Source: Micromonospora humi
Lineage (GTDB): Bacteria; Actinomycetota; Actinomycetes; Mycobacteriales; Micromonosporaceae
Length of the DNA: 64,000 bases
Direction: 5' to 3'
Assembly: GCF_900090105.1 (NCBI RefSeq)
Contig: NZ_FMDM01000009.1
Coordinates: forward strand, 124,001-188,000
The position numbers were made by a program, and so were the translations under genes. Shown here piece after piece: positions 7,567 through 14,745 of this stretch. Numbering within the stretch: position 1 is the stretch's first letter; every line of letters starts with the position of its first letter. The notes under the pieces were generated by a model that was given only the letters and a program-made list of their open reading frames with translations, ran no database searches and was not told where the DNA came from.

Positions 7567-9068
7567 CGTTCGGGCAGGTTCTGTTGGTCGCGGTGGTCGC
7601 GGTCCCGGCGGTGGGCGCGGTCGCGACGGCCGCCGTGCCGGGCGACCGGGCCGGCCGGCTGGTCGGCACCGCCGCCGCCGCGCTGACGCTGCTGGCGACG
7701 CTGCCGCTGGTCGGCGGCGAGCACGGCTGGTTCGGGTACGGTCCCCGGCCGGCGGTGCAGCCGTGGCACCAGCTCGACCTGACCTGGGTGCCGGGGCTGG
7801 ACCTGCGCTTCCACCTCGGGGTGGACGGCATCTCCTGGCCGCTGGTGGTGCTGACCGCGCTGCTCACGCTGCTGTGCTGCGGCTACACGCTGTGGCGGGT
7901 GCCGGCCGGGGGCGGCAGCGGCCGGGCCCTGGTGGCGTTGCTGCTGGTGGTCGAGGTGGGCATCCTCGGCACGTTCCTGGCGCTCGACCTGGTGCTGTTC
8001 TTCCTCTTCTTCGAGGTCGTGCTGCTGCCGATGTACGCGATCATCGCCGGCTGGGGCGGGGACGACCGGCGGCGGGCGGCCCGCAAGTTCGCGCTCTACA
8101 CGCTGTTCGGCTCGGTGCTGCTGCTGGTCGGCGTCTACCTGGTGGTGGCCGCCGCGGGCACCGCCGACCTGGTCGCGTTGACCGGCGGCGCCGGCCTGTC
8201 CCGCGACACCCAGCTGGCCGCGTTCACGCTGCTGGCGCTGGCGTTCGCGGTGAAGAGCCCGCTCTGGCCGCTGCACTCGTGGCTGCCCGACGCGCACACC
8301 CAGGCGCCCACCGTGGGCAGCGTGATCCTCGCCGGGGTGCTGCTCAAGATGGGCACGTACGGGCTGATCCGGGTGGCCGTGGGGGTGGCGCCGGAGGGGG
8401 CCCGCTGGGCGTCGCCGGTGCTCGGCGCGCTCGCCGTCGCGGCGATCGGAATCGGCGGCCTGGTCTGCCTGGCGCAGAGCGAGCTGAAGCGGCTGATCGC
8501 CTACTCCAGCGTCGGGCACATGGGGTTCGTGCTGCTCGGGGTGGCCACGCTCACCGCCACCGGCCTCCAGGCGGCGCTGATCGGCAACATCGCCCACGGG
8601 GTGATCACCGGCCTGCTGTTCTTCCTGGCCGGGGCGATCAAGGACCGCACGCACACCGGTTCGCTGGCGGAGCTGTCCGGGTTGCGGGAGACCGCGCCCC
8701 GGCTGGCCGGGCTGCTCGGCTTCGCGGCGGTCGCCTCGCTGGGGCTGCCCGGCCTGGCCGGGTTCTGGGGCGAGGCGTTCGCGGTGGTGGCCGCCGTGCG
8801 GCGGGGCGGGCCGCTGTGGCTGACGCTGGCCGCGCTGGCGGCGCTGGGCGGCGCGCTCACCGCCGCGTACCTCCTGCGGTTGTTGCGCCGGGTCAGCCAC
8901 GGCCGGCCCAGCGCGGCGGTGGCGCCGCTCGGGCCGGGGTTGGCCGGGGCGGAGCTGACCGCCTGGGCGCCGCTGGTGGTGCTCGCGCTCGCGGTCGGCC
9001 TGGCGCCGGCGTTGGTCCTGTCCTACGCCTCCGGCCCGGTGGAGGCCCTGCTGGGGGTCGTGCCATGA
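7563..9068 (+). CDS. nuoM: NADH-quinone oxidoreductase subunit M
   Basis: NuoM (ND4-type) antiporter-like subunit, 501 aa. Recognisable blocks are FLFFEVVLLPMYAIIAGWGG with the conserved glutamate, KSPLWPLHSWLPDAHTQAPT, and ELKRLIAYSSVGHMGFVLLG. The ATG overlaps the nuoL stop (ATGA) and the gene ends by overlapping the nuoN start (ATGA). Length and helix count are normal for the family. Confidence 0.94.
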   Translation: MTFGQVLLVAVVAVPAVGAVATAAVPGDRAGRLVGTAAAALTLLATLPLVGGEHGWFGYGPRPAVQPWHQLDLTWVPGLDLRFHLGVDGISWPLVVLTALLTLLCCGYTLWRVPAGGGSGRALVALLLVVEVGILGTFLALDLVLFFLFFEVVLLPMYAIIAGWGGDDRRRAARKFALYTLFGSVLLLVGVYLVVAAAGTADLVALTGGAGLSRDTQLAAFTLLALAFAVKSPLWPLHSWLPDAHTQAPTVGSVILAGVLLKMGTYGLIRVAVGVAPEGARWASPVLGALAVAAIGIGGLVCLAQSELKRLIAYSSVGHMGFVLLGVATLTATGLQAALIGNIAHGVITGLLFFLAGAIKDRTHTGSLAELSGLRETAPRLAGLLGFAAVASLGLPGLAGFWGEAFAVVAAVRRGGPLWLTLAALAALGGALTAAYLLRLLRRVSHGRPSAAVAPLGPGLAGAELTAWAPLVVLALAVGLAPALVLSYASGPVEALLGVVP

Positions 9069-10531
9069 GTCTGGTGCAGCCTGTCGACAACGTGGCGCTG
9101 CTGCCGGGTTACCTGGCCGCCGGCACGGCGGTGCTGGTGCTCCTGGTCGACCTGCTGGTGGCCCGCCGGGCGGTGACGGTGGCGGTGGCGGCGCTCGGCG
9201 CGGCCGGCACCGCGGCCGGCGCGGCACTGGTCGGGGCGGCCGGTGAGCGGCGCACGTTCTGCGTCGGCGCGGACTGCTCCTGGGTGTGGGGCGGCCGGGC
9301 GGCCCTGGTGGCGGTGGTGATCGCCCTGCTGACGCTCGGCGTGCTGGCGATCTCCGGTCCGCTGCTGCGGGCCGGGCGCACCCCGGCCGGCGAATACTGC
9401 TTCCTGCTGGCCTGCGCGATGACCGGCGGTGTGGTGCTCGGCGCGGCCGGCGACCTGATCACCCTGCTGGTGGCGTTGGAGACGCTGACGCTGCCGCTCT
9501 ACGTGCTGGTCGGGCTGCGCCGGGCCAGCCTGGCCGGGGCCGAGGCGGCGGTGACGTTCTTCGTGGTCAGCGTGGTCGCCACCTCGGTGACGCTGCTCGG
9601 CGCGGCGCTGCTCTACGCGGTCACCGGCAGCCTGCACCTGGACCGGCTGGGCGGCACCCTGGCCGCCCGGGACGATCTGCGCGACCTGCCGCTGACCACG
9701 GTCGCGGTGGCGCTGGTGGTGGCCGGGCTGGCGTTCAAGGTGGCTGCGGTGCCGTTCCACGCCTGGGCACCGGCCACCTACGACGGCGCGCCGCTGCCGG
9801 TGGCGGCCTACCTGTCGACCGCCTCGAAGCTGGGCGGCGTGGTGGCGTTGCTGGCGGTGGTGCAGCGGGCGCTGCCGGCCGGCGTGACCGGTCCGGTGCT
9901 GGCAGTGCTGGCGGCGCTGACCATGACCGTGGGCAACCTGGTGGCGCTGCGCCAGCGGCGTACCGTCCGGTTGCTGGCCTGGTCGTCGGTGGCCCAGGCG
10001 GGTTACGTCCTGGCCCCGCTGGGCGCGTTGGCGCTGGCGGCGGGGCGCACCGCCGACGCCCGCGCCGGGGCGTACGCGGCGGCCGTCGCGTACGCCGTGT
10101 TCTTCGTGCTGCTGGAGCTGGCCGCGTTCGCCGCGGTGGTGGCCTTGCGGCCGGCGGACGGCGACGGCGGCACGCTCGCCGACCTGCGCGGCGCGGCGCG
10201 GCGGCACCCGTGGGTGGGTGGCGCGTTCGCGCTGGCGCTGATCGGGTTGGCCGGGCTGCCGCCGGGGCTGGCCGGGCTGTTCGCGAAGGTGACGGTGGTG
10301 CGGTCGCTGCTGGCCGGGCACGCCGGCTGGCTGGCCCTGGTGGTGGCGCTGAACGCGGTGCTCGGCCTGGCCTACTACCTGCGGGTGGCCGCGACGCTCT
10401 ACGCGCCGTCCGGCGGGGTCGCGGTGGCCCGGCCGGCCCGCACGGTGGCGATCGCGCTCGGGGTGGCCACCGCGGTGGCCGTGGTGATCGGTTTCGCACC
10501 GCAGCTCGTGCTGGACGTGGCGGCGCGCTGA
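9065..10531 (+). CDS. nuoN: NADH-quinone oxidoreductase subunit N
   Basis: NuoN (ND2-type), 488 aa, the third antiporter-like subunit. Evidence is the ALETLTLPLYVLVGLRR helix with conserved glutamate, KVAAVPFHAWAPATYDGAPL, and RTVRLLAWSSVAQAGYVLAP. It is the last gene of the cluster. The downstream 153 bp before htpX contain no further complex I gene and no strong terminator hairpin that I can see. Confidence 0.93.
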   Translation: MSLVQPVDNVALLPGYLAAGTAVLVLLVDLLVARRAVTVAVAALGAAGTAAGAALVGAAGERRTFCVGADCSWVWGGRAALVAVVIALLTLGVLAISGPLLRAGRTPAGEYCFLLACAMTGGVVLGAAGDLITLLVALETLTLPLYVLVGLRRASLAGAEAAVTFFVVSVVATSVTLLGAALLYAVTGSLHLDRLGGTLAARDDLRDLPLTTVAVALVVAGLAFKVAAVPFHAWAPATYDGAPLPVAAYLSTASKLGGVVALLAVVQRALPAGVTGPVLAVLAALTMTVGNLVALRQRRTVRLLAWSSVAQAGYVLAPLGALALAAGRTADARAGAYAAAVAYAVFFVLLELAAFAAVVALRPADGDGGTLADLRGAARRHPWVGGAFALALIGLAGLPPGLAGLFAKVTVVRSLLAGHAGWLALVVALNAVLGLAYYLRVAATLYAPSGGVAVARPARTVAIALGVATAVAVVIGFAPQLVLDVAAR

Positions 10532-10684
10532 CCGGTTCGTGCCCGGTTGGGCGGGTGGTTCAGCGGGCGCTCAGGATTCCCCAGCCAACTTTCAGCCATG
10601 AGCCGGATGGTTGACGGGTACCGGTGTGTTGAACCGGTCAGCGGGACACCCGCACGGGCCCGCGCACCGAAGGAGCGATCGATC

Positions 10685-11563
10685 GTGCATCACAACCGTC
10701 TCAAGACCGCAGCGCTGCTCGGCCTGTTGACCTCGCTGATCCTCGCGGTCGGCTACTGGTTCGGCGGTAGCGGTGGTCTCGTCGTCGCCGTGGTCGTCTC
10801 GTTGCTGATGAACGGCGTCACCTACTTCTTCTCCGACAAGCTCGCGTTGCGCTCGATGAAGGCGCAACCGGTCAGCGAGGCACAGTTCCCCGAGCTCTAC
10901 CGGATGGTGCGGGAGCTGTCGACGCAGGCCGGCAAGCCGATGCCCCGGCTCTACGTGAGCCCCACGTCGCAGCCGAACGCGTTCGCCACCGGGCGTAACC
11001 CGGAGCACGCGGCGGTCTGCGTCACCCAGGGGATCGTCGAGATCCTCGACTACCGGGAGCTGCGCGGCGTGATCGGGCACGAGCTGTCCCACGTCTACAA
11101 CCGGGACATCCTGATCTCCAGCGTGGCGGCCGGTCTGGCCGGCATCATCACCATGCTGGCCAACCTGGCCTGGTTCATCCCGTTGGGCTCCTCCGACGAC
11201 GAGGACGGCCCGAACCCGGCGGTGCTGCTGCTCACCCTGATCCTCGGCCCGATCGCGGCCACCGTGATCCAGTTGGCGATCAGCCGCAGCCGCGAATACC
11301 AGGCCGACGCGTCCGGCGCCGAGCTGAGCCGCGACCCGCTGGCCCTGGCCAGCGCGCTGAAGAAGATCCACATGGGGACCCAGGCCCGCCCGCTGGCGCC
11401 GCAGGGCCAGCTCGCCAGCACCGCCCACCTGATGATCGACAACCCGTTCAAGCGGGGCGGCGGCATCGCCGCGATGTTCGCCACCCACCCGCCGATGGAG
11501 CAGCGGGTGGCCCGGCTGGAGCAGATGGCTCGCAACTCCGGGCCGGTGCAGTTCCAGCGCTGA
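10685..11563 (+). CDS. htpX: M48 family metalloprotease HtpX
   Basis: HtpX is a membrane-bound zinc protease that degrades misfolded membrane proteins at the cytoplasmic face. The 292-aa protein has two N-terminal helices (about residues 8-25 and 30-46), the zinc motif HELSH at 132-136, two further helices (about 144-168 and 178-200) and the third zinc ligand Glu204 in SREYQAD. The GTG start at 10685 is chosen because AAGGAG lies nine bases upstream; longer forms starting upstream lack the family N-terminus. A strong 13-bp hairpin follows the stop. Confidence 0.92.
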   Translation: MHHNRLKTAALLGLLTSLILAVGYWFGGSGGLVVAVVVSLLMNGVTYFFSDKLALRSMKAQPVSEAQFPELYRMVRELSTQAGKPMPRLYVSPTSQPNAFATGRNPEHAAVCVTQGIVEILDYRELRGVIGHELSHVYNRDILISSVAAGLAGIITMLANLAWFIPLGSSDDEDGPNPAVLLLTLILGPIAATVIQLAISRSREYQADASGAELSRDPLALASALKKIHMGTQARPLAPQGQLASTAHLMIDNPFKRGGGIAAMFATHPPMEQRVARLEQMARNSGPVQFQR

Positions 11564-11578
11564 CCCGACCGTCCGGTC

Positions 11579-11607
11579 CCGCCCGCGTCCGTCCCGGACG
11601 CGGGCGG
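11579..11607. terminator. Hairpin terminator between htpX and the MFS gene
   Basis: A perfect 13-bp inverted repeat (11579-11591 with 11595-11607) with a 3-base loop lies 15 bases after the htpX stop and 8 bases before the 3' end of the convergent MFS gene. It has no T tract, as is common in high-GC actinomycetes, and probably serves both genes. Confidence 0.7.
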
Positions 11608-11615
11608 AACCGCGT

Positions 11616-12800
11616 TCAGGCCGGCTCGACCAGCCGGTCCGCCCGGGTGGCGAGCACCACGACGAGCACCACCAGCCCCGCCGCCAGGTAGGCCGCGGCC
11701 GGGCCGAACAGGGCCGCGGTGCCACCGAGCAGGAAGATCCCCACCCCGGAGAACATGATGTTCGAGGCGATCATGGTCGCCTCCACCTGGCCCATCCGTT
11801 CCCGAGGCGCCAGCCGCGCGAACGTCGCCTGCGCGCCGATGAGCCAGCCCGCGCCGGCGCCGATCAGCGCGTTCGCCACGGCCACGGCCCAGACCGGGGC
11901 GCCGACCGCCACCAGCAGGCCGGCCAGCAGCAGCGCCAGGCCGAGCGCCCGGACGACCACCAACTGGCCGGACACCCGGGCCAGCCAGCCGCGACTGCCG
12001 ACCACGAGCACGAACACGGCGCCGCCGAACGACGAGGCGGCCAGCAGCACCGGCCGCCAGCCCCCGCCGGCCAGGTCCGGGGCGAGCGTCTCCGGCAGCG
12101 CTCCGGACAGGACCGTGGCCAGCGTGAGCAGGGCGACGACGCGCAGCACCGGATGACCGGCGATGATCCGGATGCCCGCGGTGGCGGGTGGCCGGCGGCG
12201 CCCGCCCTCCTGCGGGTTCACCGGCAGCCCGGCGAGGACCACGGCCGCGACCAGGAACGACACCAGGTCGATCACGAGTGCCAGCCGGGGGCCGAGCGCC
12301 ACCGTCATGCTCGCCCCGGCGAGCAGGCCGACCACCTGGCCGCTCTGGTTGGCGAACGCGGACAGCCCGAACAGCGGCAGCCGCAGCGGCGGCGCCACGG
12401 CCTCGGCGGTGACCGCCACGTGCACGCTCGAGTAGGCGGCCCGGACCGCGCCGAGCAGGCCGGCGGCCAGGATCGCCGGCAGTGGCCGGGGAACCGCGAC
12501 CGGTACGGCGATCAGCGCCGCGCCGGCCAGCGAGAGCGCGACCAGCATGGTGCGCCGGGCCGGCACGTCCAGCCAGCCGCTGAACACGGTCGCGACCAGC
12601 AGCGCGGGCAGCATCCGGGCGGCGTAGACGGCGGCCGGCCCGAGCACCGACCGGGTCTCGTCGTAGGCGAGCAGCAGCAGCGCGGCCAGCCCGATGAAGT
12701 CACCCAGCTCGGAGATCGCCCGAGCCGTGAGCAGCCGGGCCGCGACCGGATGCCGGAAGAGCGCGCGGTAGCCGGGGGAGGGCGTCGCGGTGTCGGTCAT
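11616..12800 (-). CDS. MFS transporter
   Basis: A 394-aa protein with about twelve hydrophobic helices in two halves of six, of the major facilitator superfamily. The N-terminus (FRHPVAARLLTARAISELGDF) and the basic loop after helix 2 are typical of drug/proton antiporter-like members. The substrate cannot be read from sequence. The ATG overlaps the stop codon of a 21-codon ORF just upstream (ATGA), suggesting translational coupling. No usual Shine-Dalgarno sequence immediately precedes this ATG, consistent with coupling. Confidence 0.82.
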   Translation of the reverse strand: MTDTATPSPGYRALFRHPVAARLLTARAISELGDFIGLAALLLLAYDETRSVLGPAAVYAARMLPALLVATVFSGWLDVPARRTMLVALSLAGAALIAVPVAVPRPLPAILAAGLLGAVRAAYSSVHVAVTAEAVAPPLRLPLFGLSAFANQSGQVVGLLAGASMTVALGPRLALVIDLVSFLVAAVVLAGLPVNPQEGGRRRPPATAGIRIIAGHPVLRVVALLTLATVLSGALPETLAPDLAGGGWRPVLLAASSFGGAVFVLVVGSRGWLARVSGQLVVVRALGLALLLAGLLVAVGAPVWAVAVANALIGAGAGWLIGAQATFARLAPRERMGQVEATMIASNIMFSGVGIFLLGGTAALFGPAAAYLAAGLVVLVVVLATRADRLVEPA

Positions 12801-12862
12801 CGGTGCGACGGGTCCGCTTCCTCGACCTCGACACGCCGCGGCGTGACGGCCCTGCCGCTCAT
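12797..12862 (-). CDS. Possible 21-aa leader ORF coupled to the MFS gene
   Basis: An ATG at 12862 with GGAGGT three bases upstream opens a 21-codon frame. It encodes a polar peptide (begins MSGRAVTPRR, ends ADPSHR). Its TGA overlaps the ATG of the MFS transporter. Shine-Dalgarno spacing is shorter than ideal. It could be a leader or attenuator peptide, a device to couple translation, or chance. Third-position GC is high, consistent with coding. Confidence 0.4.
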   Translation of the reverse strand: MSGRAVTPRRVEVEEADPSHR

Positions 12863-12970
12863 CCGACCTCCGATCACGCCGGCGGCCGACCCCGCCGCCG
12901 TTGGCATGGACTCAGTTCGATGAGCAACCTACCCCTTGCCGGCCAGCCAGTCAGCCCCGGTACCGCGCCC

Positions 12971-14605
12971 CTATTTCCCGCAGAGGCGCCCCCGGGAGAA
13001 CGGCGGTCCCGGCGACACGTGGCCTCGCCAGACCGGGTTGATGGTGACCGCCAACGCCGGGACCTGCCAGGCCGCGCCGAGCAGCTGGAACGTGCCGTAC
13101 TCGCGGCGCTTCGACTGGAGGTTGTCGCCGGACAGGAAGTCGATCGCCCGGTCGGTGATCATCTGCTGCCCGAGCAGCCCCCCGTGCAGGGCGGGCACCT
13201 CGTAGACCGGGATCCGGGTGTACGGGCCGGGCGGGAGTTCGGTCGCGCTGACCGTGGGCAGGAAGGCGATCACCCGGACCCCGGGGACCGGGCACATGGT
13301 CTGGAACCGGTAGAACGGCGCGTTCTCCATCAACGAGCGGATGAACGGCTCGTCCGGGCTGTCCGAGCCCCCGCTGAGCCGGGCCGCCAGCGCGAAGATC
13401 CCGCGCAGCTGCCAGCCGGGGGCGATGCCCCAGCCCGCCGCGGCGTCCTCCGGCGGGTAGTAGACCCGGGCGGCGCGGACCAGCGGGCTGAACATCAGCA
13501 GCGCCTTCACCGGCGACGACGGGTGGTCCCGCAGGTAGGTCCGCCCGACCATCGCCCCCTCGCTCTCCCCGAGCAGCGCCACCGGCCGACCGGTCCGGGC
13601 GTGCAGCGCCCGCACCTGCTGGTCCAGCAGGTCGGAGCTGGAGTCGAGCGAGCGGTGCGTGTCCCGGGAGACGTACGGCTTCGGGCGGCCGGCGGTGTCC
13701 CGGCCGGCGTAGGAGAACGTCTCCACCACCGGGTCGACTGCGGGCCGCCCGTCGTACCGCGAGTTGTGCGGGCCGAGCACGATCACCGCGTACGGCACCG
13801 AGGCGGGCAGTCGCCGGTCGAGCAGCAGCGGCCGGAACACGCCCACCTGGTATGCCGGACTCGACGTCACCACCTGGGCGGTCAGCGGGATGGCCAGGGC
13901 GAGCGCCACCACGAACGGGGCCACCGGCACCCGGGCCCAGTGGACCCGGGCCGGCAGCACCGCCGCCCGCACCGTCCGGTTCCACAGCAGCCCGTTGACG
14001 GCCCCGGCGAGCGCCGCGACCAGCAGCGTCCACCAGCCCGGCACCCGCCAGACGACCGCGCCGGCGATGGTGATCACCACGAAGTCGAGCAGCGACCAGC
14101 CGACCAGCGCCGCCGACGGCAGGCCGCGCCACCAGCCCGGGCCGACCGCCGCGCGTTGCAGGAACGGCGCGAGCAGCAGCATCGGCGCCACCGCGGCGAA
14201 CACGAACCAGGAGAGCGACACCACTCCGGCGGCGACGGCGAGCGCGGCGAACGGCGAGACGATCACCGCGGTGAGCGCCGCGAGCCCCAGGTTGCGCAGC
14301 AGGATCCGCCGGCGGGCCGGCCGGGGTGACCCGGCCGGCCAGGCGAGACTCACCAGGGCCGCGGAGAGCAGCCCGCGCAGCACGACGGCGACCACCAGGC
14401 CGACCGCGTACGCCTGCCAGGTGCTGTGGTAGACGAGCAGCCAGCGCATGTCGTTGTACGAGTCGTACGGCCAGACGGCCGAGCCCTGCGGCGACAGGCC
14501 CTCGGCGCTCTGGAAGTCGAGCATCAGGAACAGCACGTTCTGCAGCACCGGGACGGTCGCGGCGAGCGCGACGAGTCCGAGCAACCTGCCCCTCGGGTGG
14601 CTCAA
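12971..14605 (-). CDS. Membrane protein with C-terminal alpha/beta-hydrolase-like domain, function unknown
   Basis: A 544-aa protein of unrecognised family. Residues 1-245 contain about seven hydrophobic segments (for example 5-28, 62-90, 103-145, 170-200, 228-250). Residues 270-540 look like an extracytoplasmic or cytoplasmic alpha/beta hydrolase: strand YAVIVLGPH, then the nucleophile-elbow motif GESEG at 346-350 in PVALLGESEGAM. A TTG at 14605 is chosen because AGGAGG lies 5 bases upstream. The ATG at 14764 would add 53 codons with clearly lower third-position GC. It faces a divergent MFS gene at 14784. The hydrolase call is structural inference; substrate is unknown. Confidence 0.6.
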   Translation of the reverse strand: MSHPRGRLLGLVALAATVPVLQNVLFLMLDFQSAEGLSPQGSAVWPYDSYNDMRWLLVYHSTWQAYAVGLVVAVVLRGLLSAALVSLAWPAGSPRPARRRILLRNLGLAALTAVIVSPFAALAVAAGVVSLSWFVFAAVAPMLLLAPFLQRAAVGPGWWRGLPSAALVGWSLLDFVVITIAGAVVWRVPGWWTLLVAALAGAVNGLLWNRTVRAAVLPARVHWARVPVAPFVVALALAIPLTAQVVTSSPAYQVGVFRPLLLDRRLPASVPYAVIVLGPHNSRYDGRPAVDPVVETFSYAGRDTAGRPKPYVSRDTHRSLDSSSDLLDQQVRALHARTGRPVALLGESEGAMVGRTYLRDHPSSPVKALLMFSPLVRAARVYYPPEDAAAGWGIAPGWQLRGIFALAARLSGGSDSPDEPFIRSLMENAPFYRFQTMCPVPGVRVIAFLPTVSATELPPGPYTRIPVYEVPALHGGLLGQQMITDRAIDFLSGDNLQSKRREYGTFQLLGAAWQVPALAVTINPVWRGHVSPGPPFSRGRLCGK

Positions 14606-14716
14606 CCGCTCCTCCTCGGCCCGGACGTCCCGTCCCGACTCTCCGACGCCGGACGCCGGCGTGGGACGGATTTGCGGGAAAGGCGCACGGTCGGGGCGCT
14701 GTGAGGCAGCCGACCG

Positions 14717-14745
14717 TTCCGCCCGGCCATGTCCGGCGTTAGGGT
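14717..14745 (+). promoter_or_regulatory. Probable promoter of the MFS gene at 14784
   Basis: TTCCGC and TAGGGT are separated by 17 bases, placing a start about 30 bases before the GTG at 14784. The -10 is good, the -35 weak. Confidence 0.4.
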
